The translations under genes were made by a program, and so were the position numbers. From the NCBI GenBank assembly GCA_902768125.1, contig CACXKA010000001.1, positions 124,001-188,000 on the forward strand: DNA of 64,000 bases. Reading direction: 5' to 3'. The stretch's first letter is position 1, and every line of letters starts with the position of its first letter. Below are positions 52,981-61,908 of the stretch, in pieces. The DNA is from an uncultured Bacteroidales bacterium (lineage in GTDB: Bacteria; Bacteroidota; Bacteroidia; Bacteroidales; Bacteroidaceae). The notes under the pieces were generated by a model. It was not told the origin of the DNA and searched no databases. It saw only the letters and a list, made by a program, of their open reading frames with translations.

Positions 52981-53677
52981 ACGCATATTCCTTAGGCATT
53001 TTTTGTGCAGATTCATCCTCCTCATCCGTGTTGTAGTAGATCTTGATGAGGGCCATATCCTTCAGGAAGTCGATGGAGCCGATAGACACACTCGTGATGT
53101 CCAATCCCGTGCGAGCCTTCAAGTCCTCAATGAGTTCCTTACGCATGCTGGGCTTGATGAGGTCAATCTTGTCATACTTGATGTACTTCGACGAAAGGCT
53201 CTTCACCAGCTTGTTCGCCTCGGCAATCCACACACCCAGCACGAACACCAAGTCCGTCAGAATCAGCTCACCCATACTCGTCATCAGCGGACCAGCAAAC
53301 TCTGGGTGCTTCGGGCTGATGTCAGCCGCCCAAGCCAAACCGTTGATGGCAGCCAAGGAGATGATGAGGAAGAGGTAAGTCATCTCGCGGATTGGCACCG
53401 ACTCCGTGCGGTAGCGCATGATGCAGAAGATGGCGAAGAGACCCATCGCAATACCCGTCTTGATCTTCGCGTCGCCCATCAGGTGAATCAGCATGAAGAT
53501 GCAGAAGCCCACCAAGATATAGGTGAAGAAGAAATCGCGACGACGCGCCTTTGGAAAGTAGAAGGCACGAGCGATGAGAATGGTGAATACCGTGTTGATG
53601 ATGAGTCGCAGGAACAAGTCGAGGATTCGACACGTGTCGCTCGACAGCACTGCAAGAAAATCGTTAAGAGCGTCCAT
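52979..53677 (-). CDS. DUF4956 inner-membrane protein
   Basis: A 232-residue protein with about four transmembrane helices in the first 130-150 residues (LFLRLIINTVFTILIARAF, TYILVGFCIFMLIHLMG, MGLFAIFCIMRYR, TYLFLIISLAAINGLAW) and a cytoplasmic alpha/beta domain after about 160 (DLKARTGLDITSVSIGSIDFL). The motif FAIFCIMRYRTESVPIREMTY is characteristic of DUF4956. Members are usually next to VTC-type polymerase genes, as here. It may anchor the polymerase or pass its product across the membrane; this is inference. Second gene of the operon, 60 bases after the VTC gene. Confidence 0.85.
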   Translation of the reverse strand: MDALNDFLAVLSSDTCRILDLFLRLIINTVFTILIARAFYFPKARRRDFFFTYILVGFCIFMLIHLMGDAKIKTGIAMGLFAIFCIMRYRTESVPIREMTYLFLIISLAAINGLAWAADISPKHPEFAGPLMTSMGELILTDLVFVLGVWIAEANKLVKSLSSKYIKYDKIDLIKPSMRKELIEDLKARTGLDITSVSIGSIDFLKDMALIKIYYNTDEEDESAQKMPKEYA

Positions 53678-53684
53678 GATTATT

Positions 53685-53737
53685 ATTTACAATTTGACAA
53701 TTTATTATTCAATTTTACATTTGACCATTTCCCTAAA
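53685..53737. repeat. AATTTGAC-type repeat between VTC and DUF4956 genes
   Basis: Degenerate units ACAATTTGACAATTT and ACATTTGACCATTT fill the 60-base gap. AT-rich, no terminator. Confidence 0.5.
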
Positions 53738-54529
53738 CTATAATTCGTGGTCAATAAACCTTCTTCCGTTGATTTTTTCCAGATTTCGGAGCTTCGGCTT
53801 GAAGTTGTTCTGCTTCAGGGCTGGGTCGGTCAGCGCCATACCGATGCAACATTTGGAGAAGCCCGTCGGATGCACGTGGATGTCCCTGAGCAAGTTGCAC
53901 ACAGGCGAGAACACATTACCGTCCCTCTTCAGTTCGATAATCACCAGCTCATCCGTCCCGTGGTCATGCTCCGTCTCGAAATTGTGGAAACCGATGTTGA
54001 AGTCAATCGTCAGGCGTTCCGTCTTCCCCTTGTTCACCAGCGTCACACGCTCAAACTGATTCCTCACCACCGCATTCAGCTTGTCCAGGTCAAGACCAGT
54101 CTTCCGTTGCACCAATTCGTGTGCACCTTCCACCCCTCTAAAATCATCCTGGCTGGGCACCTCAATCCTCTTCTTCTTCGTGCGGGCATGATTGTTCTTG
54201 TTCTTCACCTCCAAAAACGTCAGTTCACTCGCCACATACGTCCTCACCCTCACCTTCATGCGTCGTGCACGCTTGTTGTGATGCATCATGTACATCAAGT
54301 GGTCGTCCGTATCGTAATAAGTCGTCAGATACGGAATGATGCGCCTTTCCAGAGTCTCCTGCACATAATATTTATCCTGCACCAATTTGAGCAACTGCAC
54401 GAGTTGCGCCTTCGACGCCACATATTTGGTGTCGAGGCGGTTCATCAGCTTGATGCCTGTCATTTCTTCCAGTGTGATGGGAGCCATCGAATCAAGAAGT
54501 TCCTTGATGGCGCTATCCTCATTGCCCAT
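53738..54529 (-). CDS. VTC-domain polyphosphate polymerase
   Basis: A 263-residue soluble protein with a single VTC domain, the catalytic tunnel-fold domain of yeast Vtc4 that makes polyphosphate from ATP. The expected charged residues are visible: Arg31-x-Asp33-x-Lys35 (NRLDTKY), Lys92/Arg94/Arg96 (MKVRVRTY), Glu107-x-Lys109 (FLEVKNK), Arg172 and Asp176 (ERLTIDFN), Glu199-x-Lys201 (IIELK) and Lys226 (GFSKCC). There is no SPX domain, so control by inositol phosphates as in yeast is not expected. First gene of a four-gene unit with a good promoter. Bacterial VTC proteins are often only predicted polymerases; the nucleotide and product here need a biochemical test. Confidence 0.85.
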   Translation of the reverse strand: MGNEDSAIKELLDSMAPITLEEMTGIKLMNRLDTKYVASKAQLVQLLKLVQDKYYVQETLERRIIPYLTTYYDTDDHLMYMMHHNKRARRMKVRVRTYVASELTFLEVKNKNNHARTKKKRIEVPSQDDFRGVEGAHELVQRKTGLDLDKLNAVVRNQFERVTLVNKGKTERLTIDFNIGFHNFETEHDHGTDELVIIELKRDGNVFSPVCNLLRDIHVHPTGFSKCCIGMALTDPALKQNNFKPKLRNLEKINGRRFIDHEL

Positions 54530-54588
54530 TTTGTTCGAATCGGGGTTGATTTTGGTTTGTAAAAGAAGCTTTGGCTAAAATTCCGCGG

Positions 54589-54619
54589 CAAAGGTACAAC
54601 TTTTTCCTCCCACCACAAA
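54589..54619 (-). promoter_or_regulatory. Promoter of the VTC operon
   Basis: The minus strand has TTTG (54616-54619), 19 bases, TACCTTTG (54589-54596). The predicted leader is about 50 bases. Confidence 0.62.
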
Positions 54620-54760
54620 AATAATTCCACAAAAAACTGAATTTTATCTGCAAAATGACAAGAAATACGCCTCCGACGTACCGACCTTGACGAGACGCCG
54701 TATCAAGGGCAACGAAACACCGTACAAAGGAGATTGAAACGGCGTTGAATTTTTTGCTAC

Positions 54761-54813
54761 CATTAAGGGAAAAAATTGTTACCCTTAAGGGCTGCAAAAT
54801 TTTCCCTTAGGGG
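54761..54813. promoter_or_regulatory. Three TTAAGGG/CCCTTAAGGG elements, possible operator
   Basis: A half-site TTAAGGG (54763-54769), the perfect palindrome CCCTTAAGGG (54782-54791) and the near-palindrome CCCTTAGGGG (54804-54813) are spaced about 20-22 bases apart, just upstream of the promoter of the FecR-like gene. The spacing of about two helical turns suits binding of a regulator on one face. The rest of the gap 54530-54910 has no gene. Confidence 0.45.
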
Positions 54814-54833
54814 AAACAAAAAATAACCAAAAG

Positions 54834-54864
54834 TTTGGTTTTGCTAAAAAATGTTGTAACTTTG
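54834..54864 (+). promoter_or_regulatory. Promoter of the FecR-like/LRR gene
   Basis: TTTG (54834-54837), 19 bases, TAACTTTG (54857-54864). The ATG follows about 46 bases later. Confidence 0.6.
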
Positions 54865-54910
54865 CAAATGAAACATCTCCTTAACGAGAAGAATTTTAAC
54901 TAAAACCTAT

Positions 54911-56419
54911 ATGATTATGAGAAGATTTCATGTTGTAATATTGACACTCGTCCTGCTGATGGGGGCGAATATGGAAACATGGGCACAAACCATCAAGAGG
55001 ACCATTTCCCGCCAAGGGCAGGCTATGGAATACACCATCAAGGGAGTGACGGTCACCAAGGAGGAGACTCTCTATACGGGGAACGACCCCGAGAAGGGCA
55101 ATTACATGCAGAATTATAATGCGACGGTGGCATCGGGGAAAACCATCACTGTCGAATGCAAAAAGTTGAAGGGAAAGAAGATTCCCATCATCCTCATTGA
55201 GTTCCAGTACTACGACAGTCCGCGCATGTCGCCCAACTTATTGGCAAACGAAAGCATGCGCAAAGACAGTGTGAAGGCGAAGAGCAGCGTTGTCCCGAAA
55301 AAGAAGTATGGCGAGGTCACCATCTCCTATCTGGGCGACTCCGGTGACTGGATTGTCGTGACGTGTTTCCTCGACATCGATGGGAAGCCAGCACCCAAAG
55401 TCGTGTCCACACCACCACCTGTTCGCCAGCCAGAAGAACCGAAGAACTGCCACCAGAAGGATAGCCACATCCGATTTAATGATCTATATGGGCAAGTGGT
55501 GTATCGCTGCAATGATGAGGATGATGATGCTTATGAATATGCCGACTTTGATGTTGTCCTCTATGAAAACGACAGAATCAAGACCTATGATGACTCCGGT
55601 GCCATCTTGGGATTGTGGGATATGAGCACTTACGTCATGAAGCCTGAAACGACCCTGGTCATTAGGACAGATAATACCAGGGAAAGTAAATTGAGTATGC
55701 TCATGGGAACGATGATTGCCAACATCAAGAAAATGGCAGCAGGCAAATCCCTCGAAATAGAGATGTCCCAATGTGTTTGTGGCATCAATGGCACCATCGT
55801 GGCATTTGAGGAAAAAGGCGGAAAGTCGAACGTGTATCTGTTTGCCGGTGCGGTGGATGTGAAGAGCAAGAAAACCAACAAGAAATACGCCCTGCAGGCA
55901 GGTGAGACCAGCAGCGTGGGGAGTGATGGCAACATCGTCGTCAAGAATTTCGACATTGAAAAGACTGCCAAGAAGTTCGGCGTCTCGATGAACGACATTC
56001 GCAACCACTACTCCAACACGGGCAACATCGGACTCATCTTCACCGTTGACAAGCTGAATTACAAAATTTTGAGTCCCAACACTGTTGAGGTGACGGGGGA
56101 ACTGAGAGGCATCTACAGCGGACACGTCAAGATTCCAAGCACGGTGAAGTTTAACGGTGTGACGTATCAAGTGGTGGGCATCGGTAAACAAGCTTTTGCC
56201 AACCAGAAGAACATGACATCTATTGAGATTCCTGCCAGCGTGCGCACCATCGCGAATGATGCTTTCAAGGGTTGCCCCAATTTGAAGATTCAGCGTGACA
56301 CGGTGCCAGTAACAACCACTCAACCTGCTTCAAACACCCAGCAATCCACGAAATCTGTCACCATCTCGGCTCCAGGCAAATATTCATTCACCTTGCCAAC
56401 CAATGGGAACAGCAAGTGA
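54911..56419 (+). CDS. Exported FecR-like and LRR_5 domain protein
   Basis: A 502-residue protein with a signal peptide ending TWAQ (ATG at 54917 is an equally good start). Residues about 20-155 are beta-rich and unassigned. A FecR-type domain (about 195-345) shows YENDRIKTYDDSGAILGL and METTLVI-like strands, but there is no anti-sigma transmembrane helix, so a role as sigma-factor regulator is doubtful. The C-terminal part (about 375-465) has BspA-type LRR_5 units (IPSTVKFNGVTYQVVGIGKQ, IEIPASVRTIANDAFKGC). The tail is Thr/Ser/Gln-rich. It may be a structural or adhesive surface protein. The gene stands alone. Confidence 0.7.
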   Translation: MIMRRFHVVILTLVLLMGANMETWAQTIKRTISRQGQAMEYTIKGVTVTKEETLYTGNDPEKGNYMQNYNATVASGKTITVECKKLKGKKIPIILIEFQYYDSPRMSPNLLANESMRKDSVKAKSSVVPKKKYGEVTISYLGDSGDWIVVTCFLDIDGKPAPKVVSTPPPVRQPEEPKNCHQKDSHIRFNDLYGQVVYRCNDEDDDAYEYADFDVVLYENDRIKTYDDSGAILGLWDMSTYVMKPETTLVIRTDNTRESKLSMLMGTMIANIKKMAAGKSLEIEMSQCVCGINGTIVAFEEKGGKSNVYLFAGAVDVKSKKTNKKYALQAGETSSVGSDGNIVVKNFDIEKTAKKFGVSMNDIRNHYSNTGNIGLIFTVDKLNYKILSPNTVEVTGELRGIYSGHVKIPSTVKFNGVTYQVVGIGKQAFANQKNMTSIEIPASVRTIANDAFKGCPNLKIQRDTVPVTTTQPASNTQQSTKSVTISAPGKYSFTLPTNGNSK

Positions 56420-56453
56420 TTTTCAACGAGAACAGCAAAAAAATGTGGTTTTA

Positions 56454-56485
56454 TTTGGTATTTTCCAATATTTGACGTAACTTTG
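56454..56485 (+). promoter_or_regulatory. Promoter of the rimP-nusA-infB operon
   Basis: TTTG (56454-56457), 20 bases, TAACTTTG (56478-56485). The leader to rimP is about 100 bases. Confidence 0.6.
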
Positions 56486-56499
56486 CAGCGAAAATGAAT

Positions 56500-56521
56500 G
56501 AGGGGACTGAAAAGTTCCCTC
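56500..56521 (+). other. Leader hairpin before rimP
   Basis: GAGGGGAC (56500-56507) pairs with GTTCCCTC (56514-56521), loop of six. It lies near the start of the predicted message and is followed by a short pyrimidine run. Attenuator or stability element, uncertain. Confidence 0.35.
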
Positions 56522-56591
56522 TTCTTATTGTAAAGACTCAGGGAAAGAGTCAATAAAGCGAAGCAAAAGCGAAACTAAAAAAACAACACGA

Positions 56592-57059
56592 ATGATTGAC
56601 AAAAACAAAGTGAAGGATTTGGCTCTCGAATGGTTGGAGGGCAAGGAGTATTTCTTGGTGGATGCCACAGTGGATGAGCAAAACAAGATCACTGTAGAGA
56701 TTGACCATAAGGACGGCGTGTGGATTGAGGACTGCTGTGAGTTGAGCCGTTTCATTGAGGAACACTTCGACCGCGATGTGGAGGACTTCGAACTGGAAGT
56801 CGGTTCTGCGGGTATCGGTCAGCCGTTCAAGGTGCTTCAGCAATACATCAACTCCATTGGCTATGATGTGGAGCTGCTGACGGCTGATGGCAAGAAGATG
56901 GAGGGATGCATGAAGAGTGCTGATGAGCAGGGCTTTGTGGTGACGGTCATCGAAAAGCAGAAGATTGAGGGCAAGAAACGTCCACAGATGGTGGAGGTGG
57001 ATAAAGCCTTCGGCTATGGCGACGTGAAGTGGGTGAAGAATATCATTGACTTCAAGTAA
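56592..57059 (+). CDS. rimP: Ribosome maturation factor RimP
   Basis: A 155-residue two-domain protein that helps 30S subunit maturation. The N-terminal domain includes VEIDHKDGVWIEDCCELSRF and ELEVGSAGIGQPF; the C-terminal SH3-like domain follows from about residue 90. The position just before nusA and infB is the conserved bacterial order, and the length is normal. Confidence 0.93.
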   Translation: MIDKNKVKDLALEWLEGKEYFLVDATVDEQNKITVEIDHKDGVWIEDCCELSRFIEEHFDRDVEDFELEVGSAGIGQPFKVLQQYINSIGYDVELLTADGKKMEGCMKSADEQGFVVTVIEKQKIEGKKRPQMVEVDKAFGYGDVKWVKNIIDFK

Positions 57060-57068
57060 AGACCCTCT

Positions 57069-57118
57069 GTGCCCCTTGGGGCATCTCCCCCTCTATGGGG
57101 AGAACCGTGCGGGGTGTT
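57069..57118. repeat. GC-rich double hairpin between rimP and nusA
   Basis: TGCCCCTTGGGGCA (57070-57083) and TCTCCCC...GGGGAGA (57084-57103) are two adjacent perfect inverted repeats in an otherwise AT-rich gap. Similar GC-rich palindromes occur at 10878-10890 and 52831-52980, which suggests an interspersed repeat family. Confidence 0.65.
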
Positions 57119-57154
57119 AGGAAAGCAAGAAAATAATTCAAATAACAAAGTATA

Positions 57155-58423
57155 ATGGCTACAAAGAAATTAACAGAACGTGTCAACTTGATAGACACTT
57201 TTAAGGACTTCAAGGAGACCAAGAACATTGACAGAACCACTCTGGTGAGTGTGATTGAGGACAGTTTCCGCAGTGTGTTGCAAAAGACTTACGGCTCTGA
57301 CGAGAACTTCGACGTGATTGTGAACCCAGACAAGGGTGACTTCGAAATCTATCGCAACCGCGTCGTGGTGGAAGACGGACAGGTTCAGAACGAGAATGCG
57401 GAAATCAGCCTGACTGAAGCTCAGCAGATTGACCCAGACTTCGAAGTGGGTGAGGAAGTGAGTGAGAAGGTGGAATTCGCCAAATTTGGCCGCCGCGCCA
57501 TCCTGACCCTGCGTCAGACAATGGCAAGCAAGATTCTCGACCTCGAGCACGACAACCTCTACAACAAGTATGTGGACAAAGTGGGTCAGATTGTGAGTGG
57601 TGAGGTGTATCAGATCTGGAAGCGCGAAATGCTGTTGCTGGACGATGAGGGCAATGAATTGCTCCTGCCAAAGGGCGAGCAGATTCCTGGCGACTTCTTC
57701 CGCAAGGGTGAGACTGCTCGCGCTGTCGTACTCCGTGTGGACAACCTGAACAACAACCCCAAAATCATCCTTTCCCGTACTTCTCCTGATTTCCTGCGTC
57801 GTCTGTTGGAACAGGAAGTGCCTGAGATCAACGATGGCCTCATCACCGTTCAGCGTATTGCCCGCATCCCTGGTGAGCGTGCCAAGATTGCTGTGGAGAG
57901 TTACAACGAGCGCATCGACCCTGTAGGTGCCTGCGTCGGTGTGAAAGGTAGCCGTATTCATGGCATCGTGCGTGAGTTGCACAATGAGAACATTGACGTC
58001 ATCAACTATACGAGCAACATCAAGCTGTTCATCCAGCGTTCGCTCAGCCCTGCAGCTGTCTCTTCCATCACTTTGGACGAGGAGAAGAAGAAGGCAGAAG
58101 TATATCTGCAGCCTGACCAGGTGAGTCTCGCCATCGGTAAGAATGGTGATAACATCAAACTGGCAAGTATGCTGACAGGATACACTATCGACGTGTTCCG
58201 TGAGTTGAACGGCGAAGAGCCTGACGAGGAGGACATCTACTTGGATGAGTTCAAGGACGAGATTGAACCTTGGATCATCGACGCCATCAAGGGTATCGGT
58301 CTGGATACAGCGAAGTCAGTGCTGGGTGCTCCACGTGCCATGCTCGTTGAAAAAGCTGACCTTGAAGAGGACACTGTGGATGAGGTGCTCCGCATCTTGA
58401 AGGCAGAATTTGAAGAAGAATAA
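57155..58423 (+). CDS. nusA: Transcription termination/antitermination factor NusA
   Basis: A 422-residue RNA-polymerase-binding factor. It has the N-terminal domain (about 1-130; DRTTLVSVIEDSFRSVLQKTYG), the S1 domain (GQIVSGEVYQIWKREMLLLD), KH1 and KH2 (IDPVGACVGVKGSRIHGIVREL, VSLAIGKNGDNIKLAS). A short helical C-terminus replaces the longer acidic-repeat region of enterobacterial NusA, as usual in this phylum. Second gene of the operon. Confidence 0.96.
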   Translation: MATKKLTERVNLIDTFKDFKETKNIDRTTLVSVIEDSFRSVLQKTYGSDENFDVIVNPDKGDFEIYRNRVVVEDGQVQNENAEISLTEAQQIDPDFEVGEEVSEKVEFAKFGRRAILTLRQTMASKILDLEHDNLYNKYVDKVGQIVSGEVYQIWKREMLLLDDEGNELLLPKGEQIPGDFFRKGETARAVVLRVDNLNNNPKIILSRTSPDFLRRLLEQEVPEINDGLITVQRIARIPGERAKIAVESYNERIDPVGACVGVKGSRIHGIVRELHNENIDVINYTSNIKLFIQRSLSPAAVSSITLDEEKKKAEVYLQPDQVSLAIGKNGDNIKLASMLTGYTIDVFRELNGEEPDEEDIYLDEFKDEIEPWIIDAIKGIGLDTAKSVLGAPRAMLVEKADLEEDTVDEVLRILKAEFEEE

Positions 58424-58446
58424 TGTACAATTATAAATAAGTCTAT

Positions 58447-61317
58447 ATGGCAGTAAGACTGAATAAAGCATTAAAGGAACTGAATGTAGGAATTAACACC
58501 GTGGCTGAATTCCTGCAGAAGAAGGGTTTGGCGCTTCAAGACGCGACGCCAAACGCCAAGATCACGGACGAGCAATATGCCCTGCTCCAAAAGGAGTTCG
58601 GTGAAGACAAGAAACAAAACGCCGAGACAAAGCAGAAGATTCAGAACCAGAAGGTGAAGGAACAGCAGGAGAAAAAAGAACGTCAGCAGGCTGCTCGTGA
58701 AGAAAAAGAACGTCTGGAGAAGGAACGCCTGGAAAAGGAGAAGGAAGCTAAGAAGCCTCAACTCAAGATTGTCGGCAACATCAACGACATCAAGAAAGAG
58801 GAACCTAAGCCTGAGAAGAAAGCAGAACCTAAGTCTGCTGCTCCTGCCCCAGAGAAGAAGCCCGAACCAGAGGTGAAGAAGGAGGCAGAACCAGCTCCCG
58901 TTGCACCTGTGGCTCCCGCTGAACCAGCAGAGACTCCTGCTCCTGTCGCTCAGGAAGAGGAGCAGAAAGAGCCTGCAGCAAAGAAGAAGGGCAAGCTCTC
59001 TCCAGCCGACCGTCTGGAACAGGACGAGAATGGTGTCTATCACTTGGCAGTACCTGCTGAGGCTGGTGTACAGTTCAAGCAGGTGGGCTTCATCGACTTG
59101 TCAAGCTTGAACAGCAAGACGCGTCCTGACCGCAAGAGCAAGGCTGAACGCCGCAAGGAGCGTCAGGCAGCTCAGGGTGATGCGCAAGCACAGAATGGTC
59201 AGAAGAAGCGCAACCGAATCAAGAGCAACAAGATTGACATTGATGCTGCAGCCAAGCAAGCGAATGGCCAGAACCAACAGGGTCAAGGCAAGAAGCAGGG
59301 CGGCAAGCCAGGTCAGAATAATGCCCAGCAGCAGAAGAACCAGCAACAGGCTCAACAGCAAGGTCAGGGCAAGAAGAAGAACAAGAAGAAGCAGCCTCCA
59401 AAGCCACAGGAACTCAGTGAAGAGGAAGTGGCAAAGCAGGTAAAGGAGACGTTGGCACGTCTCACTGCCAAGCAGGAGAAGAAGGGCGTGAAGTACCGCA
59501 AGGACAAGCGTCAGGCTATCCATGAGCGTATGGCTGAGGAGGAAATGGCTGAAAATGCAGAAAGCAAGGTGCTGAAGATTACTGAGTTCGTAACTGCCAA
59601 CGAACTTGCGACGATGATGGACATTTCCGTGAATCAAGTCATTGCCACTTGTATGTCAATCGGTATGATGGTGAGCATCAATCAGCGTCTGGATGCAGAA
59701 ACCATCAACATCGTGGCAGAAGAGTTTGGCTTCACCACACAATATGTGTCGGGCGAAGTATCGAATGCCATCGAAGAAACAGAAGACAAGGAGGAAGATC
59801 TCGAAAGACGTGCACCAATCATCACGGTGATGGGTCATGTGGACCACGGTAAGACTTCACTCCTCGACTATATCCGTAACACGAACGTGATTGCCGGCGA
59901 GGCTGGTGGTATCACCCAGCACATCGGTGCTTACAAGGTGAAATTGAAGGATGGTCGTAAGATCACCTTCTTGGACACGCCAGGTCACGAGGCGTTCACC
60001 GCCATGCGTGCCCGTGGTGCTCAGGTGACGGATATTGCCATTATCATCATTGCTGCCGATGACGACGTGATGCCTCAGACGAAGGAGGCCATTGCTCATG
60101 CTCAGGCAGCAGGTGTGCCAATGGTGTTTGCCATCAACAAGATTGATAAGCCTGGAGCAAATCCCGATAAGATTAAGGAGCAACTTTCTGCCATGAACCT
60201 CCTCGTGGAGGAATGGGGTGGTAAGTACCAAAGCCAAGACATCAGTGCGAAGAAGGGACTTGGTGTGGAAGAACTGATGGACAAGGTGCTGCTGGAGGCT
60301 GAGATGCTCGACTTGAAGGCGAACCCTAACCGTAAGGCAACAGGTTCCATCATCGAGTCTTCACTTGACAAGGGACGTGGTTATGTGGCCACCGTGTTGG
60401 TGCAGAACGGAACGCTCCATCAGGGTGACATCGTGTTGGCAGGTACTCACTATGGCCGCATCAAGGCAATGTTCAACGAGCGTGGTCAGCGCATCGAGAA
60501 GGCACTGCCTGCTGAACCAGCCGTGATTCTCGGTCTGAATGGTGCGCCCACTGCAGGTGACACCTTCCATGTGATGGAAACTGAGCAGGAAGCTCGTGAA
60601 ATCTGCAACAAGCGTGAACAGTTAAAGCGTGAACAAGGTCTGCGTACCCAGACACGTCTTACACTGGACGAGCTGGGACGTCGTATCGCTTTGGGCGACT
60701 TCCAGGAGCTCAACCTCGTGGTGAAGGGCGACGTAGACGGTTCTATCGAAGCACTCTCCGACTCGCTTATCAAGCTCTCCACCGAGAAGATTCAGGTGAA
60801 TGTCATCCACAAGGCAGTGGGCCAGATCAGCGAGAACGATGTGGAGTTGGCACACGCTTCCGACAATGTCATCATCATTGGTTTCCAGGTGCGTCCATCC
60901 GCTGCTGCCCGTCGTTTGGCAGAGCAATACGGTGTGGACATCCGCCTCTACTCTATCATCTATGATGCTATCGAGGAGGTGAAGGACGCAATGGAAGGCA
61001 TGTTGGCTCCAACGCTCAAGGAGGAAGTCACGGCTCAGGTGGATGTACGTCAAGTATATCACATCACGAAGGTCGGTACGGTGGCTGGTTGCTGGGTGAC
61101 CGAAGGAAAGGTGCATCGCAGCGACAAGGTACGTGTGGTTCGCGATGGTATCGTCGTGCATACTGGCGACATTCTTGCTTTGAAGCGTTTCAAGGATGAC
61201 GTGAAGGAAGTGGGCCGCGACTTCGAGTGCGGTATCTCCATCGTCAACTTCAACGACATCCGCGAGGGTGACGTGCTAGAGACTTACACGGAAGTGGAAG
61301 TGAAGGCGAAACTCTAA
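58447..61317 (+). CDS. infB: Translation initiation factor IF-2
   Basis: A 956-residue GTPase that brings initiator tRNA to the ribosome. The IF2 N-domain (about 1-60) is followed by a long charged and Lys/Gln/Ala/Pro-rich linker (about 60-350), including a Gln/Gly/Lys-rich low-complexity run near 275-317. The GTPase begins near residue 455 with G1 GHVDHGKTS, then DTPGHEAF and NKIDKP. Domains II, III and the C-terminal beta barrels follow in order. The linker makes the protein longer than average for the family. It lies 23 bases after nusA. Confidence 0.97.
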   Translation: MAVRLNKALKELNVGINTVAEFLQKKGLALQDATPNAKITDEQYALLQKEFGEDKKQNAETKQKIQNQKVKEQQEKKERQQAAREEKERLEKERLEKEKEAKKPQLKIVGNINDIKKEEPKPEKKAEPKSAAPAPEKKPEPEVKKEAEPAPVAPVAPAEPAETPAPVAQEEEQKEPAAKKKGKLSPADRLEQDENGVYHLAVPAEAGVQFKQVGFIDLSSLNSKTRPDRKSKAERRKERQAAQGDAQAQNGQKKRNRIKSNKIDIDAAAKQANGQNQQGQGKKQGGKPGQNNAQQQKNQQQAQQQGQGKKKNKKKQPPKPQELSEEEVAKQVKETLARLTAKQEKKGVKYRKDKRQAIHERMAEEEMAENAESKVLKITEFVTANELATMMDISVNQVIATCMSIGMMVSINQRLDAETINIVAEEFGFTTQYVSGEVSNAIEETEDKEEDLERRAPIITVMGHVDHGKTSLLDYIRNTNVIAGEAGGITQHIGAYKVKLKDGRKITFLDTPGHEAFTAMRARGAQVTDIAIIIIAADDDVMPQTKEAIAHAQAAGVPMVFAINKIDKPGANPDKIKEQLSAMNLLVEEWGGKYQSQDISAKKGLGVEELMDKVLLEAEMLDLKANPNRKATGSIIESSLDKGRGYVATVLVQNGTLHQGDIVLAGTHYGRIKAMFNERGQRIEKALPAEPAVILGLNGAPTAGDTFHVMETEQEAREICNKREQLKREQGLRTQTRLTLDELGRRIALGDFQELNLVVKGDVDGSIEALSDSLIKLSTEKIQVNVIHKAVGQISENDVELAHASDNVIIIGFQVRPSAAARRLAEQYGVDIRLYSIIYDAIEEVKDAMEGMLAPTLKEEVTAQVDVRQVYHITKVGTVAGCWVTEGKVHRSDKVRVVRDGIVVHTGDILALKRFKDDVKEVGRDFECGISIVNFNDIREGDVLETYTEVEVKAKL

Positions 61318-61332
61318 TCAGATATCTGCTTC

Positions 61333-61908
61333 ATGGATATACTTATATATATTGTGCTCATCGTTGGCGCCATCATTGGTTTCAAGCAGGGCGCCTTCAA
61401 GCAGGTGGCACACTTTCTGGGTGTGGCGGTCGGTTTGCTTATCGCCGCCACGCTCTATCATCAGTTTGGCGACTTCTTGGCTGACAAGACGGGTGCCAAC
61501 ATCGGTTTCGGCAGATTGATTGCCTTCGTGCTCATCGTCATCGTCGTGCCGATTGCATTGGGATGGGTTGCCGCTTTCCTCACAGAGTTCTTCAAGAAAC
61601 TCAAGCTCAACTTCCTCAACCGCATCTTGGGTGCTTTGGTAGGAGTGGTTTGCTATGCGCTGATGCTTAGTGTGGCGCTCAACCTCTTCGACTTCATTGC
61701 CAGCAATGCGGGCTTCAAGACTCAGAAGTTGGGAGAACGTTCTGAACTCTACTATCAGATGAAGCATGCCACACAAGTGGTCATTCCCGACATCCTACTG
61801 GTGACTGACGAAACAGAGATTGCCAACGGCTACGAACCCAAGTACGGGTTGAAGCCTGTGGTCGATAAAGCAACGGAGAAAATCATACCGTCGAAGAAGG
61901 AAGAATGA
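61333..61908 (+). CDS. CvpA family membrane protein
   Basis: A 191-residue protein with four predicted membrane helices in the first 120 residues; the N-terminal [19 protein letters not shown] with GAFKQ is the CvpA family signature. CvpA relatives affect colicin V production and envelope stress tolerance. The C-terminal part is soluble. It lies 15 bases after infB, and its last codons overlap the sufB start by four bases (ATGA). Confidence 0.85.
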   Translation: MDILIYIVLIVGAIIGFKQGAFKQVAHFLGVAVGLLIAATLYHQFGDFLADKTGANIGFGRLIAFVLIVIVVPIALGWVAAFLTEFFKKLKLNFLNRILGALVGVVCYALMLSVALNLFDFIASNAGFKTQKLGERSELYYQMKHATQVVIPDILLVTDETEIANGYEPKYGLKPVVDKATEKIIPSKKEE

